Of a stretch of DNA of 37,235 bases, positions 8,683 to 16,871 are shown one piece after another (positions within the stretch are counted from its first letter, which is position 1; each line of letters starts with the position of its first letter). A program made the position numbers and the translations under genes. The stretch is from Ignavibacteriaceae bacterium (GTDB taxonomy: Bacteria > Bacteroidota > Ignavibacteria > Ignavibacteriales > Ignavibacteriaceae), in NCBI GenBank assembly GCA_020848375.1, contig JADLAF010000245.1:1-37235 (forward strand). Reading direction: 5' to 3'. The notes beneath the pieces were generated by a model. The model saw only the letters and a list, made by a program, of their open reading frames with translations, made no database searches and was not told the DNA's origin.

Positions 8683-9851
8683 TGGAAAGAAATAATAAAT
8701 TATTCGCAGTCTCGGCCTTATTTAATACTCCAAATGAAATAATTTCTGCTGCCTCAAAAACTGCTGAAAAAGGTTATACAAAATTTGATGTTCACACTCC
8801 TTATCCGGTTCACGGAATGGATACTGCGATGAAGTTAAAACCATCAAATCTTGGCTTTGTAACACTCGGATTCGGTTTATCAGGTACAGGTCTGGCACTG
8901 ATGCTTGCATATTGGACGATGAATGTTGATTATCCTATGAATATAGGCGGAAAACCTTTATTCGCGTTCCCTGCATACGTACCTGTCATATTTGAAGTAA
9001 CTGTTCTTCTGGCTACTCTTGCCACGGTTATAGGTATGCTGACGTTCTTTTTTAAGTTTCCGTCAAACTCACATCCGGTTCATGATACTAATTTTATGAA
9101 AGCAGTATCAATGGATAAGTTCGGCGTCATTATAGAAAGTGAAGATCCGCTTTTTAATGAAGCAGATGCTGTTAGTTTTCTTGAAAGTTTAGGAGGCAAT
9201 AGTATTGAAAAAATATATTACCCGGTTAAGGAAGCATATCCGGTATTTGATAAAAAGTTTATTGGACTTCAGATCAGCATAGCACTCGTGGTCGCCGGGC
9301 TAACCTATGTAACATTAAACAAAGCTGTTTATATTCAGCCATTCAGTTGGATGACTGATCAGTTCAGAAGCGATGTACAGGCATCGAGCACATTTTTTTC
9401 CGATGGCAGGTCGATGAGATTACCGGTTGATGGAACGGTTGCCCGCGGATTTATGCCGTATGAGTATTCAGAACTGACAACTCAACCTGAGAAACCACTG
9501 ACAAATCCCTTTGCGCCTTCAAAGGCATTTCTTGAACTTGGTAAGAAAAAGTATGAAACTTTCTGTTCCCCGTGTCACGGTAATTACGGTGACGGGGACA
9601 GCCGCTTAAGAGAACAGTTCCCAAATCCTCCCAGTTTGCACTCAGAAAAAGTAAGAACCTGGAAAGACGGAAATATCTATCATGTAATAGTCAATGGTCA
9701 GAATGTAATGCCTGCCTATGCGGTGCAGCTAAATGACGAAGAGAGATGGGCTATTACCTCATATATCCGGGTCCTGCAGAGAGCAAAGAATTCTACTGAA
9801 GAAGATGTGAAACTGGTAAGAAAGGAGATTATCTCTAATGTCGCACAGTGA
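8682..9851 (+). CDS. ACIII ActD-ActE fusion: DUF3341 membrane protein with C-terminal cytochrome c
   Basis: This 389-residue protein joins two ACIII subunits that are usually separate. Residues about 15-185 are ActD-like (DUF3341), with two membrane segments at about 57-80 and 103-128. A third membrane segment at about 192-211 leads into an ActE-like domain: the stretch SDGRSMRLPVDGTVARG (near 240-256) is typical of ActE, and the monohaem site is C295-S-P-C298-H299, with MPAYA near 343 offering a methionine ligand. ActE is normally a separate lipoprotein; here it has no lipobox and is held by the extra membrane helix. The frame is continuous with no stop or internal start of its own between the halves. 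The gene overlaps actC by one base and actF by 14. Confidence 0.88.
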   Translation: MERNNKLFAVSALFNTPNEIISAASKTAEKGYTKFDVHTPYPVHGMDTAMKLKPSNLGFVTLGFGLSGTGLALMLAYWTMNVDYPMNIGGKPLFAFPAYVPVIFEVTVLLATLATVIGMLTFFFKFPSNSHPVHDTNFMKAVSMDKFGVIIESEDPLFNEADAVSFLESLGGNSIEKIYYPVKEAYPVFDKKFIGLQISIALVVAGLTYVTLNKAVYIQPFSWMTDQFRSDVQASSTFFSDGRSMRLPVDGTVARGFMPYEYSELTTQPEKPLTNPFAPSKAFLELGKKKYETFCSPCHGNYGDGDSRLREQFPNPPSLHSEKVRTWKDGNIYHVIVNGQNVMPAYAVQLNDEERWAITSYIRVLQRAKNSTEEDVKLVRKEIISNVAQ

Positions 9852-11031
9852 TAAAATGTGGGTTAAAAAGGATCTACCGGTCAGGGTACAAAATCTCGGA
9901 TTCTTGCTGCTCGGAGTTGGTTTAGCGGCTGGAATAACCGGTCTCTTTATAGATGCTCACCGGTTTATGATGAATTATCTTATCGCCTTCATGCTTTTGG
10001 TAAGTATCGGGGCAGGAAGTCTCTTTATGGTAGCACTTGAATATATAGCCGGTGCTGACTGGAGCGTGCCGGTTAGAAGAATAAATGAATTTTATGCAGC
10101 GTCTGTGCTATTCATTATTATATTGGCCATTCCCGTGCTGATGAATATGGAAAGTGTATTTCACTGGGCTCAACCGCAAGCGGTAAGTGAGGACAAAATT
10201 CTTAAGTGGAAGGCACCTTATCTTGATACAACATTTTTCATTGTAAGAATTTTGGTTGCCGGCGGAATCTGGAGCTTGTTTTACAGTCTTCTCAGCAGAA
10301 ATTCCAAGACACAGGATCTTACTAAAGATCAGAACCTGACCCGTAAGAATATTATCCTCAGTGCAATATTTGTTCCAATATTTGCCATAACGGTTTCCGT
10401 GGTCTCAATTGACTGGCTGATGAGCGTTGAGCCGCATTGGTTTTCAACTATATATGGTGTGTACTTTTTTTCAGGAAGTGTTTTGGCTTCACTCGCAATT
10501 GTAACTTACACTACAGTCTGGTTGAAAGAGCATGGTTATCTGCATCCTCGAATGACTAACGACCATTTGTTTTCGCTCGGAGCATTACTTTTTGCCTTCA
10601 TTAACTTTTGGGCATATATAGCTTTCTCCCAATACCTGCTCATCTGGTATGCAAACTTGCCGGAAGAGAATTTCTGGTTTATACAAAGATGGGAAGGCGG
10701 CTGGATGATTATGTCAATACTTCTGATTGTCATACACTTTCTTGTCCCGTATTCAGTGCTTCTTTCGCAGCCCGCAAAAATGGATCCGAAGCGGTTGAAG
10801 TTTGCAAGTCTCTGGATCTTATTTGCCCATGTTTTTGATTTGTACTGGCTGGTGATGCCAAGTTACCATAGTGAGCATAGCACCGGATTCTTTACATATA
10901 TTTTGGAATTCGGATTTCCAATAGCCGCAATAGGTTTGCTTATTTTACTGTTTTACTTTAAAACAAAGAAGAACAACCTTATTCCTATTGGTGACCCGAA
11001 ACTGGATAAAAGTCTCAATTTTAGATTATAA
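9838..11031 (+). CDS. actF: ACIII subunit ActF, second NrfD-like membrane subunit
   Basis: ActF is the second ten-helix quinol:cytochrome c oxidoreductase membrane subunit, paralogous to ActC. The 397-residue protein has about ten hydrophobic segments. Features in line with the family include SIDWLMSVEPHWFSTIYGVY in the middle, and the HDR-like motif replaced by RMTNDHLFSLGALLFAF further on. The ATG at 9838 lies inside the end of the actDE fusion gene and has AAAGGAGA at 9821-9828 upstream, which supports this start. It is followed ten bases later by a membrane-anchored cytochrome c. The assignment is firm from position and motifs; which of ActC or ActF binds quinol cannot be told from sequence. 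Confidence 0.92.
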   Translation: MSHSDKMWVKKDLPVRVQNLGFLLLGVGLAAGITGLFIDAHRFMMNYLIAFMLLVSIGAGSLFMVALEYIAGADWSVPVRRINEFYAASVLFIIILAIPVLMNMESVFHWAQPQAVSEDKILKWKAPYLDTTFFIVRILVAGGIWSLFYSLLSRNSKTQDLTKDQNLTRKNIILSAIFVPIFAITVSVVSIDWLMSVEPHWFSTIYGVYFFSGSVLASLAIVTYTTVWLKEHGYLHPRMTNDHLFSLGALLFAFINFWAYIAFSQYLLIWYANLPEENFWFIQRWEGGWMIMSILLIVIHFLVPYSVLLSQPAKMDPKRLKFASLWILFAHVFDLYWLVMPSYHSEHSTGFFTYILEFGFPIAAIGLLILLFYFKTKKNNLIPIGDPKLDKSLNFRL

Positions 11032-11041
11032 TTATTAGTTT

Positions 11042-11953
11042 ATGATGAATATGATGAATAAGCTTTTTGAAAAACCAATCGGACTGATGACTTTTTTCTA
11101 TCTGATAGTTTTTCTTTCAGTGGTTGGATTAGGTCTGTATTTTATTGCTAATAACAATGCAATTGTGCAAAATACTTTCCCGCCAAAGTTAACCGACACT
11201 TTAGGAGTAGTTAAGGAACTCGATATAATTGATCCTAAGATAAGCGCGGCTGTTGATATGAATAACTTCAGGAATCCGGATCAGGCAACATTAGACAAAG
11301 GTAAGCAGCTTTATTCTACAGTTTGTGCGGCCTGTCATGGTCCCGAAGGCAAGGGAGACGGTCCGGCGGGGATTGCATTAAATCCTAAACCGAGAAACTT
11401 TCATGACCAAGAGGGCTGGAAGAACGGAAGAAAATTATCTGAGCTTTTCCTGACATTGCAAAAAGGAATACCAACAACCGGAATGCCAGGGTATGACTAC
11501 ATGCCTGTAGTGGACAGAGCAGCGATTATTGGTTTTATAAGAACATTCATGTCTGCCCCTCCGGTTGATTCTGATGAAGAGTTGGCAAAACTCGATCAGA
11601 CTTATGGTCTTTCTGCTGGAATTAAGCAGTCAGGTCAGATTCCCATTTCGTCAGCTTTAACTCTCCTGATTGCTGATAATTCTTCTCAGGAGCTAAAAAT
11701 TAGCAGTGCACTCCAGAAAGTGAGTGACCCGGCTAATGAAAGTCAGTTTGCACTTTTCGCTTCAGTTATAGGAAACTATCGCTCTGCATTAACTTCTGTC
11801 CTTAATACTCCTGAATCACTGGAAAATCTCCAGAATTTCCAGTCTGTGATATTTGCAAATGCAGGCAGCAACGGATTTAATGCCTCCGTACTTCGTCTGT
11901 CCAGTGCTGAGGTTTCAACACTTTATACATTAATAAAGACTGTTTTGTCATAA
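11042..11953 (+). CDS. Membrane-anchored monohaem cytochrome c
   Basis: A 303-residue cytochrome that probably carries electrons from ACIII to the oxidase. An N-terminal membrane anchor (about residues 15-37) is followed by a class I cytochrome c domain at about 80-180 with haem site C95-A-A-C98-H99 and the downstream GEGKGDGPAG-like loop (PEGKGDGPAG); TTGMPGYD near 152-158 could supply the axial methionine. The last 120 residues are a helical region without a motif that I recognise. The oxidase subunit II in this operon has no cytochrome domain of its own, so this protein and the ActE domain are the natural electron links. It lies between actF and the sco gene and its stop overlaps the sco ATG by one base. 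Confidence 0.82.
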   Translation: MMNMMNKLFEKPIGLMTFFYLIVFLSVVGLGLYFIANNNAIVQNTFPPKLTDTLGVVKELDIIDPKISAAVDMNNFRNPDQATLDKGKQLYSTVCAACHGPEGKGDGPAGIALNPKPRNFHDQEGWKNGRKLSELFLTLQKGIPTTGMPGYDYMPVVDRAAIIGFIRTFMSAPPVDSDEELAKLDQTYGLSAGIKQSGQIPISSALTLLIADNSSQELKISSALQKVSDPANESQFALFASVIGNYRSALTSVLNTPESLENLQNFQSVIFANAGSNGFNASVLRLSSAEVSTLYTLIKTVLS

Positions 11954-12729
11954 TGAAAAAGTATTTGGTTGCATTTATTCTTATTCTGTTCTCTGCATTT
12001 ATCCATGCGGAGTCAATGGATGAATTCATTGGAATCAATGAACAATTAGGGAAAAAAATACCGCTGAATCTTGTTTTTAAGGATGAACAGGGAATTGATA
12101 TAGAGTTATCAAAACTCGTAGATAAACCGACGATATTTATGTTTGTTTATTATGAGTGTCCGGGTATCTGTTCTCCTCTTATGTCTGAAGTAGCGGCAGA
12201 GATTGAGCAGGTTAATCTGGAAGCCGGAAAAGATTTTCAGTTAGTGGCAATTTCCTTTGATGACACTGAGGGACCTGCTTTGGCTTACGCCAAAAAGGTC
12301 AATTACATGGATATTTTCAAAAAGCCGCTTCCCGATAATGCGTGGAAATTTTTAACTGGTGACAGTGCCAGTATTGCTCAAATTACTAATGCAGTTGGCT
12401 TTGGTTTTAAACGTGAAGGTGAAGACTTTGTTCACCCTGGAGGATTAATTATTGTATCAAAGGAAGGTATAATAACACGTTACCTTCTGGGGACAGATTT
12501 TATGCCATTTGATCTAAAAATGGCTGTCATCGAGGCCTCTGAGGGAAAAGTGACCCCAACCATAGCGAAGATGTTAAAGTTTTGTTATAGTTATGATAGA
12601 GAAAGCAAAAGATATGCTCTTAACATTACACGCATTGCAGGAATAGTGACACTTCTTGCAGTCGGTGTATTTGTTCTTGTGTTTATCAGAAAGCCCAAAA
12701 AACAAACTACTGAAAAAGGATCTCAATAG
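11953..12729 (+). CDS. Sco1/SenC-family copper chaperone for cytochrome oxidase
   Basis: Sco proteins deliver copper to, or reduce the cysteines of, the CuA site of oxidase subunit II. This 258-residue protein has a signal peptide (cleavage near FIHA-ES, residue 19), a thioredoxin-like fold and the copper motif C69-P-G-I-C73, with the third ligand at H161 in FVHPGG. An unusual extra is a C-terminal membrane helix at about 225-246 with a basic cytoplasmic tail, so the protein may be anchored at the C-terminus. It sits directly upstream of the oxidase genes whose subunit II has an intact CuA site, which fits its role. The family assignment is firm. Confidence 0.92.
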   Translation: MKKYLVAFILILFSAFIHAESMDEFIGINEQLGKKIPLNLVFKDEQGIDIELSKLVDKPTIFMFVYYECPGICSPLMSEVAAEIEQVNLEAGKDFQLVAISFDDTEGPALAYAKKVNYMDIFKKPLPDNAWKFLTGDSASIAQITNAVGFGFKREGEDFVHPGGLIIVSKEGIITRYLLGTDFMPFDLKMAVIEASEGKVTPTIAKMLKFCYSYDRESKRYALNITRIAGIVTLLAVGVFVLVFIRKPKKQTTEKGSQ

Positions 12730-12730
12730 T

Positions 12731-14389
12731 ATGTCAACACACACCTCAAAGGTAGATAATTCAGTTAGCTATCTTGAGTATCAAGGTAAGCATAAGGGAT
12801 TAAAGGCCTGGATATTCTCTACTGATCATAAGAGAATTGGTCTTCTGTATCTTGTTACCATGCTATTCTTTTTTTCAATCGGAGTAACCTTTGGTTTTCT
12901 GATGCGGCTGGAACTGTTAACCCCAGGCAAGACTATCATTGATCCGCAGACGTATAATTCATTTTTTACGCTGCATGGTATTATCATGATATTTCTTTTT
13001 ATTATTCCTGGATTACCTGCAGTTTTCGGTAATTTTTTCCTTCCTATAATGATCGGAGCGAAGGATGTTTCATTCCCAAGAATAAACCTTTTGAGCTGGT
13101 GGCTTTTCCTCCTTGGCGGAATACTTGCAATTGTTTCTGTAATAATGCCTGGAGGTGCTGTTGATACCGGATGGACTTTCTACGTTCCATACAGTGTCAG
13201 AACGGGAACCAATGTCTGGCCAGCACTTCTTGCAGCATTTATTCTCGGGTTCTCATCAATCCTCACAGGATTAAACTTTGTCACAACCGTTCACCGCTTA
13301 CGCGCCCCTGGTATGTCCTGGTTCAGACTTCCGTTGTTTATTTGGTCACTTTATTCAACCGCCTGGATTCAGGTACTGGCTACTCCGATAATCGGTATAA
13401 CCTTGCTGATGGTCTTCTTTGAAAGAGTGTTTGGTTTCGGCGTGTTTGATCCGGCGTTAGGTGGTGACCCGGTGCTTTATCAGCATCTTTTCTGGATTTA
13501 CTCTCATCCGGCTGTATATATTATGATTCTGCCGGCAATGGGTGTCATATCTGAGATAATACCTGTCTTTTCACGAAGGACAATTTTTGGTTATAAATTT
13601 ATTGCATTCTCCAGCATTGCAATTGCATTCTTCGGCTCTTTAGTATGGGCTCATCACATGTTCACCGCGGGTATGAGTTCACCGGCTATGTTTATCTTTT
13701 CATTATTAACTTTCATCGTTGCAATACCAAGTGCAATTAAAGTGTTTAACTGGGTTTCAACGTTGTATAAGGGGTCAATTCAAACTGATCCTCCTCTGCT
13801 TTATGCACTGGCATTTATTTTTCTTTTTGCTATTGGTGGATTTACAGGTCTTATTCAGGGAGCTTTATCGGTAAATATGCACATCCATGACACCTCGTTC
13901 ATAGTAGCACACTTTCACTATGTAATGTTTGGTGGTACCGGATTCGGTATTTTTGCGGCACTGCACTACTGGTTCCCAAAAATGTTTGGAAGAAAGTACA
14001 ACTTAAAAACTGCGAAGGTAGGATTCTGGACTTTGTTCGTAGGATTTAATGTACTTTATTTCCCTATGTTTATAATGGGTTGGCTTGGAATGCCGCGCAG
14101 GTACTATGATTATCTTCCAGAGTTTCATATCTATCACAGTATCTCAACTTACGGATCCTGGATACTTATAACTGGTCTTATTATCATGTTTACAAATCTT
14201 TACATCGGTTATAAGAGGGGAGCGGTAACCACTGAGGAAAACCCTTGGGGTGGTGAAACTTTAGAATGGCAGACCATGACTCCGCCGCCGATCGAAAATT
14301 TTGATGTAATTCCTGAAGTAACCGGTGATCCTTACGGGTACAAACAAAATGATGAAAATGAAACAGTAAAAGTTAAGGAGGCCCTTTGA
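12731..14389 (+). CDS. coxA: Cytochrome c oxidase subunit I, A2 type
   Basis: The catalytic subunit reduces oxygen at haem a3-CuB and pumps protons. The 552-residue protein has about twelve helices. Haem a ligands are H82 (TLHG) and H396; haem a3 is held by H394; CuB by H259, H308 and H309; Y263 is the cross-linked tyrosine. The key helix VI motif is Y257-S258-H259-P-A-V-Y, so the glutamate of A1 oxidases is absent and a Tyr-Ser pair is present, the mark of A2 oxidases such as Rhodothermus caa3. The stretch FGNFFLPIMIGAKD keeps the N and D of the D-channel entry. I place the start at ATG 12731, just after the sco stop; the frame is open 75 bases further upstream, but that part lies inside sco. 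Confidence 0.95.
   Translation: MSTHTSKVDNSVSYLEYQGKHKGLKAWIFSTDHKRIGLLYLVTMLFFFSIGVTFGFLMRLELLTPGKTIIDPQTYNSFFTLHGIIMIFLFIIPGLPAVFGNFFLPIMIGAKDVSFPRINLLSWWLFLLGGILAIVSVIMPGGAVDTGWTFYVPYSVRTGTNVWPALLAAFILGFSSILTGLNFVTTVHRLRAPGMSWFRLPLFIWSLYSTAWIQVLATPIIGITLLMVFFERVFGFGVFDPALGGDPVLYQHLFWIYSHPAVYIMILPAMGVISEIIPVFSRRTIFGYKFIAFSSIAIAFFGSLVWAHHMFTAGMSSPAMFIFSLLTFIVAIPSAIKVFNWVSTLYKGSIQTDPPLLYALAFIFLFAIGGFTGLIQGALSVNMHIHDTSFIVAHFHYVMFGGTGFGIFAALHYWFPKMFGRKYNLKTAKVGFWTLFVGFNVLYFPMFIMGWLGMPRRYYDYLPEFHIYHSISTYGSWILITGLIIMFTNLYIGYKRGAVTTEENPWGGETLEWQTMTPPPIENFDVIPEVTGDPYGYKQNDENETVKVKEAL
14375..14381 (+). promoter_or_regulatory. Ribosome binding site supporting a TTG start for coxC
   Basis: AAGGAGG at 14375-14381 lies four bases before TTG at 14386. 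This strong site, rare in this window, supports the TTG as start of oxidase subunit III; the next in-frame ATG is far inside the first helix region. Confidence 0.6.
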
Positions 14390-15012
14390 GTTCAACAGAA
14401 CACACGGCAGGAGTTTCGCATGTGCATCGTGATGATGAGGGTGCACGGCTTGGAATGTGGCTCTTTCTTTTTACAGAACTGCTATTATTCGGCGGTCTCT
14501 TTCTTCTTTATTCCGTTTACCGATACCTGAATCAGGATGCATTTCATCTTGCGGCAAAGGAGTTAAACACACTTTTCGGTACATTTAATACTGTTATACT
14601 TCTTACATCGAGTCTGACCATGGCTCTTGCGATTGCCGCAATTCAGAGAGGAAAGAAAACTCTTTCTGTAGTCCTGCAGTTGGCAACACTTTTTATGGCA
14701 TTTGGATTTTTAGTGAACAAGTACATCGAATGGACTGCAAAAATTCATCATGGTATTTATCCAGGGTCTGAAATACTGCTTGATAAATCATCTGGTGAAA
14801 TTCTCTTTTTTGGCCTCTATTATTCGATGACAGGGCTTCACGGTCTGCATGTGATTATTGGAATGGCTTTAATTGGTTATATGACTCGGCTTACAGTAAA
14901 TGGCGTTATCAATAAGGACAGCTTTGTTAAACTTGAATCAGCAGGTCTTTACTGGCATTTAGTTGATTTAATCTGGATATTTCTTTTCCCGTTATTTTAT
15001 TTAATTACCTGA
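14386..15012 (+). CDS. coxC: Cytochrome c oxidase subunit III
   Basis: Subunit III stabilises the oxidase and its proton uptake. The 208-residue protein is of the short five-helix form. The family motifs are present: GMWLFLFTELLLFGGLF in the first helix, FNTVILLTSSLTMALA, and the second-half signature MTGLHGLHVIIGM followed by GLYWHLVDLIWIFLFPLFY at the C-terminus. The start is a TTG that overlaps the coxA stop codon by four bases (TTGA), set by the AAGGAGG just upstream. The gene is followed seven bases later by coxD. The His-rich start (EHTAGVSHVHRDDEG) is usual in this group. No anomaly was seen. Confidence 0.94.
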   Translation: MSSTEHTAGVSHVHRDDEGARLGMWLFLFTELLLFGGLFLLYSVYRYLNQDAFHLAAKELNTLFGTFNTVILLTSSLTMALAIAAIQRGKKTLSVVLQLATLFMAFGFLVNKYIEWTAKIHHGIYPGSEILLDKSSGEILFFGLYYSMTGLHGLHVIIGMALIGYMTRLTVNGVINKDSFVKLESAGLYWHLVDLIWIFLFPLFYLIT

Positions 15013-15019
15013 GTTTAGT

Positions 15020-15325
15020 ATGAGCGGCGATCACAATTCACAACATTCCGGGGAAAAGCATGTTACCAGTTATGCGGCATATTTTTTTGTATGGTTTGCA
15101 TTACTCATGCTTACTGTCATTACCGTTGTAGTGGCAGGCATTAATTTCGGCAATTATACGGTTGCAACTGCATTGTTTGTTGCAAGCATTAAATCTTACT
15201 TAGTGCTGACTATTTTCATGCATTTAAAAGCAGAGAGCAAGATCTTTAAGGGATTTGTTGGTGTCGCTTTGTTTTTCCTGCTTATTTCGCTTGTTCTATT
15301 GTTTTCAGATTACTCTTTTTTATAA
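15020..15325 (+). CDS. coxD: Cytochrome c oxidase subunit IV (bacterial type)
   Basis: A 101-residue protein with three hydrophobic helices (about 19-41, 46-70 and 76-99) that matches the prokaryotic oxidase subunit IV family. The motif SIKSYLVLTIFMHLKAESK in the middle, where the family has K-x2-LV-x-x-FMHL, supports this. The N-terminal 15 residues are hydrophilic and His-containing. It is a small structural subunit without redox centre. It lies between coxC and coxB, seven bases after the former and 15 before the latter. Start ATG at 15020. Confidence 0.9.
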   Translation: MSGDHNSQHSGEKHVTSYAAYFFVWFALLMLTVITVVVAGINFGNYTVATALFVASIKSYLVLTIFMHLKAESKIFKGFVGVALFFLLISLVLLFSDYSFL

Positions 15326-15340
15326 TAAGGCAAACATCAG

Positions 15341-15973
15341 ATGTTTTCAGCTAGTAATTATGTTGATAAGGTTGATTTCGCTTTTATCTTCATCACAGCA
15401 ATATCTTTCGCATTGCTGATTTTAATAACCATTCTGATGATATACTTTGTTTTTAAGTATAACAGAAAGAAAGGGGTAAAGCCGGTAAATATCCACGGTA
15501 ATACTACATTAGAGATAATCTGGACTGCAATTCCTGTTCTCCTGGTTATTCCTATGTTTTATTATGGATGGGTTGGGTTTGTAGAAGGGAATAATCCTCC
15601 CAAGGATTCGATGACGGTAAAAGCAACAGCACAAATGTGGAAATGGACATTTGAATACCCTAATGGAGTAAAAACCGATACTATGTATGTGCCTCAGAAC
15701 AGACCGGTGAAGGTTGACCTTATATCCATTGATGTTACTCACGCATTCTTTGTGCCTGCATTCAGAATTAAGAGAGACGTTGTACCTAACAGAAATAATA
15801 TGGTTTGGTTTACTTCGGAAAATACAGGTTCGTTTGATATTGCCTGTGCGGAGTATTGTGGATTGAATCATTCATACATGTACTCAAAAGTTGTTGTTCT
15901 TAAAGAATCTGAATATGCCGACTGGCTGAAAATTCAGACGGATAAGATGAACGCTGCAGCAATAACTCAGTAA
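15341..15973 (+). CDS. coxB: Cytochrome c oxidase subunit II with CuA site
   Basis: Subunit II receives electrons from cytochrome c at its binuclear CuA centre. The 210-residue protein has two N-terminal membrane helices (about 13-38 and 60-80) and a periplasmic cupredoxin domain. CuA ligands are complete: H134, C169, E171, C173, H177 and M180. The conserved aromatic patch that guides electron entry is AQMWKWTFEYPNG. Unlike caa3 oxidases such as those of Rhodothermus or Thermus, there is no C-terminal cytochrome c domain, so a separate cytochrome must donate electrons; two anchored candidates lie in the same operon. Subunit II comes last among the oxidase subunits here (I, III, IV, II), an order different from the common II-I-III-IV. 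Confidence 0.94.
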   Translation: MFSASNYVDKVDFAFIFITAISFALLILITILMIYFVFKYNRKKGVKPVNIHGNTTLEIIWTAIPVLLVIPMFYYGWVGFVEGNNPPKDSMTVKATAQMWKWTFEYPNGVKTDTMYVPQNRPVKVDLISIDVTHAFFVPAFRIKRDVVPNRNNMVWFTSENTGSFDIACAEYCGLNHSYMYSKVVVLKESEYADWLKIQTDKMNAAAITQ

Positions 15974-15982
15974 AGCTTAGCT

Positions 15983-16849
15983 GTGAAAAAAAAGATTTCA
16001 GCAATACTAGAATTATTCAAAATACGGATTACACTTTTCGTGGCTGTAACCACCGGTTTTGGATATCTGCTTTTTAGTGGCAGATTTGATTTGGGAATGG
16101 CTTTGTCCTCTGTCGGTATTTTGCTGCTGGCTTTTTCTTCGGCGGCACTTAACCACATTCAGGAACGTAAAACAGATGCAATGATGAACCGCACCAAGGG
16201 CAGACCCCTGCCTTCCGGCAGAATTAAAACTCTGGAAGCAGTTCTCTATGCTGTACTCGCGTTTGCTGCAGGCACTCTTATACTGCTGTTATTTTTTAGC
16301 CCTTTTGTTTTCATTGCAGGATTAACTTGTCTCATTTGGTATAATTTAATTTACACGCCAATGAAAAAGATTAATTCTCTGGCAATAATTCCGGGATCGG
16401 TTATTGGAGCTTTACCCCCGGTGGCTGGCTGGCTGGCTGCGGGTGGTGGACTGTTTGACCCCCAGGTGATGTTGATTGCTTTTTTCTTTTTTATCTGGCA
16501 AATCCCGCATTTCTGGCTGCTTTTACTTATTTTTAATAATGATTATGAGCAGGCAGGGTTTCCAACATTGATTGGTCTTTTCAATGATAAACAACTGGCA
16601 CGAATTACCTTTGTCTGGACTTCAGTGTCTGCTCTTTCGGTATTACTTTTTCCGATATTCAAGGTAACCGCCATTTCTTTTTTTTCATTTATACTGCCAG
16701 TTCTTGCTCTCTGGCTGATGTTAAGTGCAAGTACTTTATTGAAGAAAGATCTCAGTCGTCTTTCGTTTAATATTATATTTCGGAGAATTAATTATTTCGC
16801 TTTATTAGTGATCATATTTGTCTCCATAGATAAAGTTTTATTAAATTAA
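15983..16849 (+). CDS. ctaB: Protohaem IX farnesyltransferase (haem O synthase)
   Basis: CtaB adds a farnesyl chain to protohaem IX to make haem O, the precursor of the haem a needed by the adjacent oxidase. The 288-residue protein is a UbiA-family prenyltransferase with about nine membrane helices. The first active-site region reads NHIQERKTDAMMNRTKGRP and continues LPSG; the second aspartate-rich region is NDYEQAGFPTLIGL. The start is GTG at 15983, nine bases after coxB. A ctaA gene for the next step (haem O to haem A) is not in this window, so it must lie elsewhere if haem A is made. Family assignment is firm. Confidence 0.93.
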   Translation: MKKKISAILELFKIRITLFVAVTTGFGYLLFSGRFDLGMALSSVGILLLAFSSAALNHIQERKTDAMMNRTKGRPLPSGRIKTLEAVLYAVLAFAAGTLILLLFFSPFVFIAGLTCLIWYNLIYTPMKKINSLAIIPGSVIGALPPVAGWLAAGGGLFDPQVMLIAFFFFIWQIPHFWLLLLIFNNDYEQAGFPTLIGLFNDKQLARITFVWTSVSALSVLLFPIFKVTAISFFSFILPVLALWLMLSASTLLKKDLSRLSFNIIFRRINYFALLVIIFVSIDKVLLN

Positions 16850-16871
16850 ATTGAATAGAGGATAGTCGTAA

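Noticed and set aside
10608-10838. Plus-strand open frame inside actF
   Set aside because: Out-of-frame shadow of a well-supported membrane protein gene.
12656-12730. Upstream extension of the oxidase subunit I gene
   Set aside because: It lies inside the sco gene and adds a sequence not typical of CoxA; ATG at 12731 gives the standard N-terminus.
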